In this document: piece by piece, positions 1-10,014 of the stretch
Position numbering within the stretch: the first letter of the stretch is position 1
Layout: each line of letters starts with the position of its first letter
From: Cylindrotheca closterium
Lineage: Eukaryota > Bacillariophyta > Bacillariophyceae > Bacillariales > Bacillariaceae
Length of the DNA stretch: 64,000 nucleotides
Assembly: GCA_933822405.4 (NCBI GenBank)
Contig: CAKOGP040001947.1
Coordinates: 186,001 to 250,000 of the forward strand
Direction: 5' to 3'
Notes under the pieces: model-generated
The model's database searches: none
The model's input: only the letters and a program-made list of their open reading frames with translations
What the model was told of the DNA's origin: nothing
Translations under genes and position numbers: made by a program

Positions 1-1
1 C

Positions 2-700
2 AAGGTGGAACCCCCCAGCCGCAAGAATGGCGAGATAGATCAGTTGGATACCTCACATCAAGCAGTGGACGTCACTAATGATTCAGATGGTGCCGAAACG
101 CCTCCGCTCGGCACCAAGGGCCTGTCGGACACATCTTCAATGGAGGATCAATTCTCGTCTACTAATAAGCAGGATACACTTGCGACCAAAACAGCAACGA
201 ATACCGGTGAAGTACGAAGGGTGAAGAACGAAACAGGTGTTTTGGATATAGCTGAATCAGCCTCATTCTCAACTTCCATTGAAGCACTACAAGAAAGGAT
301 CCGATTGTTGGAACAGGCTGTAAAGGCAAAAGATGGAGAGCTCAAACAAGAGAAGCAAGCAAATATCAAGGCTCTTTGCCAGAAACAGCAGCAGTTTGAT
401 GATCAAGTTCAAGCACTTCAACTACGACTTTATATTAGCGAGACTCGACTCAAGACCTTCGAAGAAGCACTGGAACAACATGTTCAAGCGGTTGCTAGCA
501 ACGTGTCAACATCAATCGAATGTACTAGCGATACTAGCGGAAGAAGCATTCTTCATCAATATTCATCACGGAAGGAATGGCCCATAAGGGCTTCGAAGAG
601 CAATCAAACAAAGGACAAGGACTCACCATCACCACTCATATCGAGACTACTAAGCCGTCAGAGTAAAATGAGCGATGATGTGCCGTCAACCGGATCATGA
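2..700 (+). CDS. C-terminal part of a coiled-coil protein (5' end outside window)
   Basis: An open frame enters from the left edge and ends at a TGA at 698-700. There is no ATG near the edge (the first possible start is a GTG at 5), so this is the last part of a longer gene or its last exon. About 230 residues are visible. The first 85 are polar and low in complexity, rich in Ser, Thr, Asp and Glu. Residues about 88-160 form a Glu/Lys/Gln-rich heptad-like coiled coil. The tail is Ser-rich and basic. No catalytic motif or membrane segment is seen, and the family is not recognised. The coiled coil suggests a structural or scaffold role, but that is a guess. Confidence 0.5.
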   Translation, partial: KVEPPSRKNGEIDQLDTSHQAVDVTNDSDGAETPPLGTKGLSDTSSMEDQFSSTNKQDTLATKTATNTGEVRRVKNETGVLDIAESASFSTSIEALQERIRLLEQAVKAKDGELKQEKQANIKALCQKQQQFDDQVQALQLRLYISETRLKTFEEALEQHVQAVASNVSTSIECTSDTSGRSILHQYSSRKEWPIRASKSNQTKDKDSPSPLISRLLSRQSKMSDDVPSTGS

Positions 701-1136
701 ATGAATGCAGTCCTGCTGGCGAGAAAAGTCACTATAGCTATTGGCATGGTACACCATTGAGATTCCTACAAGAAATGCCTCAGCTTTGGCGTTAATGCTC
801 CAGGCTCAATCCATTGGACTGCTATTGAAAAAGTGGGGTAGATTCTTTCTCCAATGGGCAGATATCATCTGTTGAGTCCAGGAATGTATACGAAGTTGTA
901 AAACGGAGCTACTCCGACTTTCTGTTTCTGCTAGAAAGAGATGCGGCCATTGTTTGAATTGATTGATCGACAACGTCGAACCAGTATGAAGACGAATGGA
1001 GTTCAAGATGTGATAGAGATTTAAGATTGAGTAGAATAAGCATGCTGCTCTTCTATATTCTTTCTTTTCTACAATGTTAGTTTGCAAAGTCGGGGACAAC
1101 AAGATCTGTCCTCTCCGTGATTTATTTGTATTGCGT
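701..1136. other. Intergenic, nothing recognised
   Basis: This is the interval between the stop of the coiled-coil gene and the 3' end of the convergent flavodoxin-like gene. I see no conserved frame, RNA gene or repeat. It presumably holds the two 3' untranslated regions. Confidence 0.4.
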
Positions 1137-1836
1137 TTAGGCAGCAAGCTTGGCGGTGATTCCTCCAAAGTGCTTTCCGTGAGTCTCACCGACGGCAAGC
1201 TCCAATTCGGAAGGCATTCTGCTGCCATCAGAGGACGCAAGGGTACCAGATCCGTAAGCAGAAGCTCCATGGGCCTCGTCGTTGGTGAAGACCTTGGGGT
1301 CAACATATCCAAGAGGGACAAATACCATACCTTGATGGGCAAAGAAACTGATCATGGAGACTTGGCAGTTCTCTTGTCCACCAGCTTGAGTACCAGTAGA
1401 GACAAAGGTACCGGCAGCCTTTCCGACAAGGCCTCCCGATTGCCATAGTCCTCCGGTGGAGTCCATGAAAGCCTAGTGGCGTTGAAATGGTGATGATGAT
1501 GATGATTCGTGTGAGATCAAGTGATTGGTGTCATTCGTGTCAACAACAACGGTAATTGATAACATTGCTTACCTTCATTTGGGCTGGAACAGATCCGAAA
1601 CGACCAGAAATTCCGAACATGAATCCATCGTATTCAGACATCTTTTCAGGAGTCATGACAGGGTGGTCTTTCTTGGGTGGGGCACCCATCTTTCCAAGGA
1701 CCTCTTCGGGCAAAGTCTCGGCGACTTGATAGATGTCACATGTAGCTCCAGAAGCTTCAATTCCCTTCTTGACGGATTCAGCAAAGCCAGCAACGTGGCC
1801 GTACATACTGTAGTAGATGATAGCGATCTTGGTCAT
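1137..1836 (-). CDS. WrbA-type NAD(P)H:quinone oxidoreductase (flavodoxin fold), 2 exons
   Basis: Exon 1 is 1836-1573 and exon 2 is 1472-1137, separated by a 100-bp GT-AG intron (donor GTAAGC, acceptor CTAG). The spliced product is 199 residues, matching the usual ~198-residue WrbA length. It opens with the flavodoxin FMN-phosphate loop (IYYSMYGHV, residues 6-14). The intron splits the family's signature region: exon 1 ends with GRFGSVPAQMK and exon 2 continues AFMDSTGGLW. The exon-2 half has the QGMVFVPLGY and GASAYGSGTLA motifs typical of WrbA. The family reduces quinones by two electrons using FMN and NAD(P)H and protects against redox cycling. No signal peptide is seen, so it is probably cytosolic. 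The downstream ATG inside exon 2 is internal, not a start. Confidence 0.9.
1473..1572 (-). other. Intron of the WrbA-type gene
   Basis: A 100-bp GT-AG intron lies between two in-phase exons. Splicing joins PAQMK to AFMDSTGG, the uninterrupted motif of the family, which fixes both splice sites. Confidence 0.85.
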
Positions 1837-2541
1837 GTTTGGATATTTGTTGTTTGTACCTGTTGCAGCAAAATGAAATTATGAGGGCGTTCCATGGATC
1901 CGAATTCAGTTACCTTATTTTCGAGACGACGTTTCGAATCCAAAAGATTGATTTTTGATGGGTTTACGTAAGAAAAAGATCGTACACGTCAGGATGATTA
2001 GAGTTTTGCGACTTAATGGCTTATTTCAGAGCCTGGTTCTCGATGTTCCAACAAAAATAACGGGGATGATGTTGAAACCACGAACACCTTTTCCTCCAGA
2101 AATATTTTTCATTTTGAGATCCAGTAGATAGTGTGAATGAATCCATATACCTTTCGGATACATATCGCTGCAGTGGCTATCTACAGCATGGTAGTTTAGG
2201 ACACTTTTGTGATTGGATTATGCTTTAATGGCATTGGTTTCCCCTGTTCGACATCCCCCGATATCGAAATTACGATCGAACGGGTCGTCTACAAACGAGC
2301 GAGGCGAGCCAAGAGTAAAGGCGAGCGAGCGATGCCAGATGAGCGAACGGGCGATGGACGGACATGATACGTTTGTCTGTCTACCGTCTACTGCGCACAC
2401 CTCCACGTACTTTTTCTTGAGACATCATCGCAGACGTTCTTTGCAACCTGTCGAATAGTACAGGTATACCGATCATTCATCATCCACCCTAACCTGTCTT
2501 TATATCTTCAACGATCTTATATAGATACAAACATCATCGAA
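1837..2541. promoter_or_regulatory. Shared upstream region of two divergent genes
   Basis: About 700 bp separate the start of the WrbA-type gene (minus) from the start of the RRM gene (plus), so both promoters must lie here. A stretch near 2,296-2,365 is rich in GCGAGC/GAGCGA words. No TATA box or known operator can be assigned with confidence. Confidence 0.35.
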
Positions 2542-3371
2542 ATGGAATCCAAATCATCATTATTGCGCGCAGTTGTCTCCTGTCTGATTCTTGCGGTGGC
2601 AAATGGATTTATGACAACGACCAAGCCAATCTGCAGCACAGCAGCGTCCACAGAAAAATCGTTTGCTCTGAGGTCGGAACAACCAGAATATGGAAAATCA
2701 TTGGAACTTCCAGAGACATACGCCAATTGCGGAAGGTGTGACTCATCGTATGCCATGAAGCCGGAAGACTTGGGACAAGGCAAAGGACGGTACGATACAT
2801 GTCGCATTTTGATTGCATTTTGATTCGACGAAGAACGACAGGACTAATACCTCATTTCATTTCTTTTCCTTTCTCCTCTAATCTCTGTTTTCTAAATGAA
2901 TTCTATTTTGCTTTCTATGATATTGGCACTACCTGATAATTTCCTTCTCTTTTGGTGTTTTGAAAAAAAACCAGCCGATTGGAATGCGGTGTATGCGGAC
3001 ACTCTTGGTTTCAGTCTCGCGATCGTCTCATGACCATGAACGATGGTTTCGAAATGGTTCCTCTCCCCGAAATCCACCGAAAACGAATTGAGACTAATAT
3101 TGAAGAGGGAAAGAGTCCCAAGTTCGTTGGACATGGCAAGCTTTACGTTGGAAACATTTCGTTTTCGTGTACCGAGGACGACATTTTAAAGACCTTTGCC
3201 GAAATTGGAGAAGTTGGGGATGTCTCCTTGGTGCGGGACGAAATTGGCCGCAACCGCGGATTTGGGTTTGTCACAATGAGAAGCAAGGAGGATGGCGAGA
3301 AGGCCATGGCCACATTGGATGGATTCGATCTACAGGGAAGAAATATCGCAGTACGTGAATCAAATAGCTAA
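2542..3371 (+). CDS. Plastid-type zinc-ribbon plus RRM RNA-binding protein, 2 exons
   Basis: Exon 1 is 2542-2789 and exon 2 is 2975-3371 (185-bp GT-AG intron), giving 214 residues. Residues 1-22 are a hydrophobic signal peptide ending in VANG, followed by Phe. A Phe at the first position after signal cleavage is the hallmark of diatom plastid preproteins, so import into the complex plastid is likely. Residues 63-66 and 87-90 are two CxxC pairs (NCGRC and ECGVC); the intron falls between them and splicing creates the second half of the ribbon. An RRM follows, with RNP2 LYVGNISF near 139-146 and RNP1 RGFGFVTM at 177-184. The family binds single-stranded RNA, so a role in plastid RNA metabolism is inferred. 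The frame ends at TAA 3369-3371. A GTACGT just before the stop could be another donor, so the very C-terminus is less certain. Confidence 0.8.
2790..2974 (+). other. Intron of the zinc-ribbon/RRM gene
   Basis: A 185-bp GT-AG intron with donor GTACGA and a poly-A-preceded acceptor ending CCAG. Joining the exons restores an Arg-Arg-Leu-Glu-Cys junction and the second CxxC of the zinc ribbon. Confidence 0.75.
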
Positions 3372-3635
3372 ACTGCTGCAATAGGACAAAATCTACACAA
3401 GCGAATGAATATGCATGGAAGAGTGAGCGGGCCAGCGAAATGTGGGTGAATGAATTTAACTGCAGCATACTTTAGGACACACTACCTACAGTACTCTCCC
3501 ATCCTTTCCTCTGTTGTTACTGACATAAAAAACTAAATATGTCCCCTTCATCGCCATTGAAAATTATTTTGATGATTTGAAAATCATCTTCGTAGTGCTA
3601 TACAGTATATACCCGGTATTCATCCGAGCCACACA

Positions 3636-4928
3636 ATGTCCCCACAAATAAGCAACAAACGCAAGCGATCTCAAACAATACCCGTTATCACCAATGCGAC
3701 AAAGGGGGAATTCCAAAATGCCTTTGATACCTATAAGGCAGTCCATCTCCCACTCTTTCTACAACAGAATTTTCGCGCCAGAGACAATAATAATGACAAT
3801 GATGGGGCTTCCAATAATTTGTCTTGTTGTGACAGCAGCGAACCAAACACATCAAAAGTCCCCTTCACCTGGAAAGATTTGAAACAAGTCTTTGCTGACT
3901 TGCAGGAGGAAGATAAAAAGTCATGGTGCATTGAAAATGGGAAAGTACATAATGATGGAAACAAATGCGGCAGGATATCTCATGACAACAACGACGGCGA
4001 CGGCAATGATGATAGCTCGAAACTTGATGCATATGTCGGGGCTTTGAATTTCTTGGATCCAACTGACGTTTCAGAGGCCCAAACGAAAGACAAAGACTTT
4101 GCCTATTGTTCCTTTCTCATTCAGAACGACAACCGTGCCAAACAAAAAGCCTTGTCACGGTTTCCCCTTTCCACATTACCCTTTGCCGCCGATCAGTGGG
4201 GCTACGGACCCTCCATTTGGGTCTTTTTTGGGCGCAATCAATTTGGAAAGGAAGAAATGCAAGGCCGACCGGAACACACCGACTCGGTGAGTCACGACGG
4301 AACCTGGCACTATCAGCTGTCGGGGATAAAGAAGTGGCATTTGCGGCCAACCAACAAACTTGTGGAGCACATGAAAGAAAAGGGAGTCATCGACTTTATA
4401 GAATTGGATACAATCCAAGTGGATTGCAATGCAGGTGATGTATTGGTGGTAAACACTGCTCTATGGTGGCATCAAACTAAGATACCGCCACAACCTGAAC
4501 CCTCCGTTTCGTATGCTCGGGATTTTTATCTTGATGCCAGCAAGATGGATTTTGCCGATACTGAGGAAGATGGCGGGGGGATGACGAATGTAGACGGTAT
4601 GTATGCTTCCAATGACGTGGGTGCAGGCACCATTGTCTTTACGGAACACGGTACGTTTTCTTCTTGCGATGCTGGTGGAAATTGTTTATTGCATTCCAAT
4701 TACTAAATAAGGCCGTAACCAGATATGCCAGATGGTGAACTTCATCGCTCAGCCACTGCTCCGAATTGTGAAGTCGTGGAGCTAGAAGATGGCACTAATG
4801 CTGTGGTGACAACGAAAGATGTAGCCTGTGGTGACTTTTTTTGCATTCCAGAGTCCGACAGCGAAGCAGATGATGATGATGATAATGATGACGAAGGAGA
4901 GATAGAGGGGGAGGAAGAAGATGGTTGA
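3636..4928 (+). CDS. JmjC/cupin-like Fe(II)-dependent oxygenase with SET-like acidic tail, 2 exons
   Basis: Exon 1 is 3636-4650 and exon 2 is 4723-4928 (72-bp GT-AG intron), giving 406 residues. The centre is a double-stranded beta-helix. The iron-binding HxD is His214-Thr-Asp216 in RPEHTDSVSHDG, followed by WHYQLSGIKKWHL, typical of JmjC/cupin_8 proteins. A plausible distal ligand is His279 in LWWHQTKIP. This suggests a 2-oxoglutarate/Fe(II) hydroxylase or demethylase. After it comes GAGTIVFTEHDMPDGELHRSA and then APNCEV, which resembles the Asn-Cys part of SET domains but is too short to be a catalytic SET domain. The protein ends in an Asp/Glu tract. The N-terminus is low in complexity (Asn/Asp-rich). 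The substrate cannot be told. The reading across the intron depends on the 72-bp splice. Confidence 0.7.
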
Positions 4929-5108
4929 CTAGTTCATGTTGGAGGTATCATGTAGCCGATGCGTCATCATGCAGGAGATTAGGCCTCTATTAATCCGTTG
5001 TTGTCTCTTGTTAGAGATCTCTTGAGATGACTGCAATATTGAATACCATAGACTAGCAAGTATTTCGAGTCTATTTTAAAGTATACCAATTTCTCAAGCA
5101 TCACGCTT

Positions 5109-6008
5109 CTATACCATCTTCTCAGCTTCTACCGTGAGAGGTTCATTAAGGTGCCCTACGAGTGGATGCTCATGAGCCTTCTTCATGTGATGATACGTCT
5201 GCAATACTGAACATGTTGAACAGAACATCACAGCAAGGAAATCTTCAATGCAATTTCCCCTAATGCTGTAGTATTCACGAATTTTAGATCTCACAAACAT
5301 TCCAAAGACCAAAAAGACAAAAGAGAGCGGACTTGTAAATCCAACCAATACCATTCCATAGACTGGACTTGTGGTAACTCTAGAGTCCTCGTCTGTGTCG
5401 CTTGATGCAGTTGTCGCAGTCCCCGAGGCCTTCGACACGAGGGAAAGCACCACAAAGAGCAGAGAAACCAAACCGATTGATTTCGCCACAAATCTTGGAC
5501 GGTAGATGCTCAAACCGAAGTTCTCTTTCTTCAAATCCACGAGTTGCTCGAAAAGGCAAGCCCATGCAACTGGGGAACAGAACCATGACAACAAACAAAA
5601 CTCGGTGTCTGTAGTTACGGAATTGCAGCAAACATCGAAGTCGACTTTGCTTCGATCCCAATCACCACGAATTTGTTTCACGGTATCGAATGGTTGGGTT
5701 TCTGCTTCAAATACTTGGCCCTTTTCCACTCCATTGCAGTCCACAGGGACTTTGACTACTGCTTTCTTCCATATTTTCGTGGCAATTCCTCTTCTACCTT
5801 TCTCTTGATACAAGATCTGTATAATAAACCCAGGAGGGAGCGCTAATGGCGCGGTGACTTTGACGCGGACTTTTGCAGTTGGAGGAGAAGGTGAGACAGT
5901 CTGATTATCACCAATCGGTGATGCTTCCACCATTGGGATGCTCAGCTCAACATCACTTTCGCTTGGTGTATGCCATGTGGATTCTATGGAGTTGTTTATG
6001 GCGCTCAT
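5109..6008 (-). CDS. PLAC8-family cysteine-rich membrane protein, copy 1
   Basis: A single-exon frame of 299 residues. The N-terminal ~50 residues are polar. A beta-rich segment follows (VRVKVTAP, then ILYQEK and QVFEAETQPFDTV). Then comes the Cys-rich PLAC8 core: CCNS, FCLLSWFCSPVAWACL, a hydrophobic stretch VSLLFVVLSLVS, a second hydrophobic stretch and the diagnostic RSKIREYYSIRGNC plus CSTCSVLQTYHHMKK. PLAC8 proteins are membrane-associated; plant members act in cadmium resistance, calcium entry and cell-size control. The exact role here is unknown. The gene is the first of a minus-strand cluster of at least five related sequences, spaced 0.6-3 kb apart. It is more diverged than copy 4, having lost one Cys of the CCC cluster. 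Confidence 0.8.
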   Translation of the reverse strand: MSAINNSIESTWHTPSESDVELSIPMVEASPIGDNQTVSPSPPTAKVRVKVTAPLALPPGFIIQILYQEKGRRGIATKIWKKAVVKVPVDCNGVEKGQVFEAETQPFDTVKQIRGDWDRSKVDFDVCCNSVTTDTEFCLLSWFCSPVAWACLFEQLVDLKKENFGLSIYRPRFVAKSIGLVSLLFVVLSLVSKASGTATTASSDTDEDSRVTTSPVYGMVLVGFTSPLSFVFLVFGMFVRSKIREYYSIRGNCIEDFLAVMFCSTCSVLQTYHHMKKAHEHPLVGHLNEPLTVEAEKMV

Positions 6009-6279
6009 TATGGTGTTGAATATTCGATGCCACAGGATGCTCGTCGATAATATAACGCAGGTATGATTCGTTAGTCTGTCTTGCGTTTTCGGTCTTGATA
6101 CGAATAAGCCTGCACACCACTACCGGTACCGGTACATATTGACGCGACGAACCGGCGCTCAATAGGTACTTTTGGTGCACGAAATATTTCAGAAACGGTT
6201 TTCATGTGGCAAATAAATTTGGCAAGATTGCGAAGGACATTAATCCAAGACTAGCGAAGTCTCTTGTTTACTAGATCCT

Positions 6280-6480
6280 CATCAGCTCCAGCTGGAAGAA
6301 GAGGTTCATTCTTGGGAAGGCATCCAAGCTATGGTGGATCTCAAGAGTCTTCTAAGACTACTATAACACGTACTGCAGAACGTGTGTTCCACAGGCAAGA
6401 ACCGTAGCGGCAACCTGCGATATTGTGACAACCACGAATCTTAGATCTCAAAACGATCAAACTATAAATCCAGAATTACT
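6280..6480 (-). pseudogene. Relic of a PLAC8 gene 3' end
   Basis: This stretch still aligns with the last ~200 bp of the neighbouring PLAC8 genes: the GAAGAGGTTCATTC...GGGAAGGCATCC block (C-terminal Asn-Glu-Pro-Leu segment), a block with TACTGCAGAACGTGTGTTCCA (Cys-rich segment), and CACGAATCTTAGATCTCA (the Arg-Ser-Lys-Ile-Arg motif). Frames are lost throughout and much is deleted. It is the most decayed member of the cluster. Confidence 0.6.
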
Positions 6481-6662
6481 TCAGCTAATAATGACTCTAT
6501 CTTCTTCCCCCTCCTCCTCGATCTCTCCATCATATCGAGTTAGATTCTGATCATCCGTTGGTGTCTCTGGTCGGAGGCCTTGCGAAATGACAACACCACT
6601 TGTCAAGAAGAATCACAAAACCACTTCTCCCCGTTGTTTTATGCTACAGTAGCACCTTACTT

Positions 6663-7602
6663 CTATACCAGTTTCTCAGCTTCTGTTGGAAGAGGTTCAT
6701 TAGAAAAGAATCCGAGATGTGGATGTTCATTGGCTTTCTTCATTTGATGATACGCCTGCAATACGGAGCATGACGAAAGAAATGTGACCGCAAGGCAATC
6801 TTCGATGCAATTTTCCCTGATGCTGTAGTATTCACGAATCTTTGATCTCACAACCATTCCAAAAACCAAGAAGACAAAAGCAAGAGGAGTAGTAAGCCCA
6901 AATATTCCAAGCACCGAAAAAAACAACAGCAAAAGGACCTTTAAATCCAGAATCATCTGGTGTGACGCGGGATAGTACAGCCCCCGAAGTCTTTGGTACG
7001 ATGGAAAGTATCAAAAAGAGTAGCGAGACAAAACCGATTGATTTTGCTACGAATCGTGGACGGTAGCTATTCTGACCGGCATTCTGCTTATCCAAGATCA
7101 CGAGTTGCTCGTAAAGGCAAGCCCAAGCAACTGGAGGGCAGTACCATGACAACAAACAAAAGTCGGCGTCGGTAGTTTGGGAACAGCAGCACTCATCAAC
7201 ATTGAATTCATTTCCATGCCAGTAGCCATGTATTTGTTTCACTGTATCGAATGGTTGGGTTTCTGCTTCAAATACTTGGCCTTTGTTCACTCCGCCACCA
7301 TCCAAAGGGATTATGATAATTCCTTTCTTCCATGTATCCTTGAAATTTCCCGTTTCATCTTTTTCTTGATACAGGACCTGCATGACGTAGCCTGGAGGAA
7401 GCATCGCTGGCGCAGTAACTTGGACGCGAACCACTGTAGATGGAGGGGCTGGCATCCCTTGTCGGGGTGGAGTGACAGCCTCCCCATCAGCAATCGGTGC
7501 GGCTTCCACGAACGGGACACTCAGCTCAATATCAGCTTCGCTGTCAACATTCAATGAAGATTCTGTAACATATGGTTTATGACGCCCATTGTGCTGTTGC
7601 AT
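6663..7602 (-). pseudogene. PLAC8-family gene, copy 2, frameshifted
   Basis: The sequence encodes a full-length PLAC8 protein in two frames. The first frame runs from ATG 7602 through VRVQVTAPAM, the CCCSQTTDADFCLLSWYC core and the first hydrophobic stretch. It leaves the family frame near 6917-6923 and stops at 6832. The second frame carries LTTPLAFVFLVFGMVV, RSKIREYYSIRENC and the conserved tail to a stop at 6663. The shift sits in a run of seven identical bases (A on the plus strand), so one extra or missing base explains it. An ATG matching the start of copy 4 (near 7587-7589) is out of frame, which hints at a second N-terminal shift. This is either a young pseudogene or a sequencing error in a homopolymer. 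Confidence 0.7.
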
Positions 7603-7930
7603 ATTCGATATCAAAGTAAATAGTGAGAATAGGGGGCTCGTCTCTTTCTAACTATGATATAAACGATACGAACAGATGATTTTTTGCGGTTTGTGTAATT
7701 TTGAGTCATTGTCGCAATATATATATCACCATATATATATATTATGTGCATCGCAGAATAGGATGAAAACGGTCAATTTATTTTTTTATAGTAGGGGACC
7801 CCCTTTACTTTCGACGACCAAGAATAGGAAGCTTTTGAAATGACGGCGGTCGCGAAGAACAGTATATACCATACCAAAAGACAACAAGCCATATCCAAGC
7901 CTGTTTTATACTCATCTCACCTCTATAGAA
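7603..7930. other. Intergenic with AT microsatellite
   Basis: This is the upstream region of PLAC8 copy 2. It contains an alternating AT tract near 7,716-7,742 (ATATATATAT and TATATATATATTA) and a poly-T stretch near 7,781. No gene is seen. Confidence 0.4.
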
Positions 7931-8870
7931 GTTTCTAAGATCCTTTTGGAAGAGGTTCATTGGGGAGGTGTCCGAGGTGTGGATGCTCTAGCTAGGAGCG
8001 AGGAGCCTTCTTCTTCAGCTGGTGATACGCCTGCAACAATACGGAACATGTTGAAAAACATGCAACAGCAACGCATGCGCATTCCCCGAAGCAATCTACA
8101 TTAATGTTGCAGTATTTACAAATCTTAGATCTCGCAATTATTCCAAATACCAAGAAGACAAACCCAAACATCCAATATAACCATTTGTGTCGACGGATCA
8201 TTTTAGTCGTCTACAGCAGTTCTCGCAGTCACGAATCGTGGACGCGGTACGAATATTGAATAATATGTATGCGTCGTTGTTTTTGCCCCCAATTCTGCTC
8301 CTCCAAATCCATCGCAGTTATTGTTCGTAAGCAGAAGCCATCATACGCAGCTGGAGCATACAACCATATAAAACAACAGAACAGAAGTCCGCGTCGGTAG
8401 TACGGGAACAGCAGCAACTTTTAACATCAAATTCGCCTCGATGCCACTCACCACGGATTTTTTTCACTGTATCGAATAATTGAGGTTTTTGGTTCAAATA
8501 CTTGGCCTTTTTTCGCTATATCACCATCCAGTCCAAAGGGACTTTGACAACACCTTTCTTCCATTGATCCTTGGCATTTCGCACAGTTCCAACTTTTTGT
8601 TGATACAGGATCTGCATGACACGTATGCTGTGTCCAGAAGGGACGTCCAGAAGGGACGGCTGATGGCGCGGTAACTTTGACGCGAACTTTTTGAGGTGAA
8701 GAAGCTGTATTTTTTATTAGCATGAAGGAGAAGATGACGCCGTGACAGTATTCTGACTCTCAGCAATTGATGTGGCTTCCGCAAACGGGACGCTCAGCTC
8801 AACATCTGTGCGTTACGCTGTCAGTATTCAATTAAGATTCTGTAAGGTTGAGTAGGACGCCAATTCTATT
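7930..8870 (-). pseudogene. PLAC8-family gene, copy 3, decayed pseudogene
   Basis: Homology to PLAC8 copies 2 and 4 runs along the whole interval but in at least four frames. Visible pieces are the 5' part (LSVPFAEATS-like), KVRVKVTAPSAVPSG, KKGQVFEPKT, and at the 3' end FVFLVFGIIARSKICKY and CSVLLQAYHQLKKK. The start codon position, by alignment with copy 4, reads ATT rather than ATG near 8,861-8,864. A duplicated CCAGAAGGGACG word (8,634-8,656) marks a small internal insertion. The disrupted frames and lost start make it a pseudogene. Confidence 0.75.
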
Positions 8871-9141
8871 TTTGTTTATCCAATACCTAGGCGTTACACC
8901 GTAATCAGGTGCGGTTTTGAACAGATTTTTAGGATCGCGAGACTCAAAACGAAGTCCTATCCTCGTAGAGGGACCTTTGCAACGGATGTCCCCGTTTTAT
9001 AGTCCCCGTCCCTCACCATGAATGAACGGTATCGCAAAGTATTGACAAGCTTCTGAGATGCCGGAGATTGCGAAGACCAATTATTAATACCATTCCAAAG
9101 AAGAACACGTCTCCCATGACTATTTTAGAATAGCATAATAC

Positions 9142-10014
9142 TTATACCAGTTTCTCAGCCTCTGCTGGAAGGGGTTCATTGGGAAGATATCCGAGGTGCG
9201 GATGCTCGTGAGCCTTCTTCATTTGGTGATACGACTGCAATACGGAACATGTTCCAAAACATATGTTCCAAAGGCAATCATAGAAACAATTCCCACCCTT
9301 GATACTGTAATATTCCCGAATCTTTGATCGCACAAAAATCCCAAGCACCAAAAAGACAATTCCGAACATGCCTGTGGACCCAGAATCACCCTTGCCACTG
9401 GATTCAGTTGTTGCAGTCCTCGAAGCCAACGATACAAGAGAAAGTACCACGAAGAGTAGCGAGACAAAACCCATTGACTTTGCCACTAGTCGTGGACGGT
9501 AGTTCTTGTTACCAACGTTCTGCTTCTCCAAATCCATCAGTTGTTCGTAGAGGCAAGCCCACGCAACTGTAGGGCAGAACCACGACAACAAACAGAAGTC
9601 GGCGTCGGTAGTTGGAGAACAACAACACACTTTAGAATCAAACTCGCTTCCATGCCAATAGCCACGGATCTGTGTCACGGTATCGAACGGTTGGGTTTCT
9701 GCTTCAAACAATTCGCCCTTCTCCACTCCATTGCCGTCCACGGGGACTTTGACAACTCCCTTCTTCCATTTATCCTTGGCATTTCCACTTTCATCTTTTT
9801 CTTGATACAGGATCTGCATGACATAGCCAGGAGGGAGCGTCGACGGCGCGGTGACCTTGACGCGGACTTTTTCCGGCAGAGAAGGTGCCGTGGCAGGAGG
9901 ATGAGTCTGATTCCCAGCAATCGGCGTGGCTTCCACCAGCGGGACACTCAGCTCAACATCCGTTTCGCTCTCAGTATTCAACGGAGATTCTGTAATGCTG
10001 TCTAGGGCGCCCAT
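9142..10014 (-). CDS. PLAC8-family cysteine-rich membrane protein, copy 4
   Basis: A single intact exon of 290 residues and the best preserved member of the cluster. The order is: acidic N-terminus; VRVKVTAPSTLPPGY; ELFEAETQPFDTV; the Cys cluster VCCCSPTTDADFCLLSWFCP; first hydrophobic segment FVSLLFVVLSLVSLAS; second segment GIVFLVLGIF; then RSKIREYYSIKGGNC, a Cys-rich stretch and CSVLQSYHQMKK. This matches the PLAC8 core (R-x-K-I-R-x-x-Y-x-I-x-G then C-x-x-x-Q). A membrane location is expected from the family and the hydrophobic stretches. Function is unknown beyond family knowledge. The C-terminal PNEPLPAEAEKLV is shared with copies 1 and 2. Confidence 0.85.
   Translation of the reverse strand: MGALDSITESPLNTESETDVELSVPLVEATPIAGNQTHPPATAPSLPEKVRVKVTAPSTLPPGYVMQILYQEKDESGNAKDKWKKGVVKVPVDGNGVEKGELFEAETQPFDTVTQIRGYWHGSEFDSKVCCCSPTTDADFCLLSWFCPTVAWACLYEQLMDLEKQNVGNKNYRPRLVAKSMGFVSLLFVVLSLVSLASRTATTESSGKGDSGSTGMFGIVFLVLGIFVRSKIREYYSIKGGNCFYDCLWNICFGTCSVLQSYHQMKKAHEHPHLGYLPNEPLPAEAEKLV

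Noticed and set aside
2213..2458. 81-residue frame upstream of the RRM gene
   Set aside because: Low-complexity Arg/Ser content, no motif, and it lies in a shared upstream region.
3352..3410. A further intron at GTACGT near the end of the RRM gene
   Set aside because: The RRM is complete and a stop follows at once; no downstream exon with a recognisable continuation is seen.
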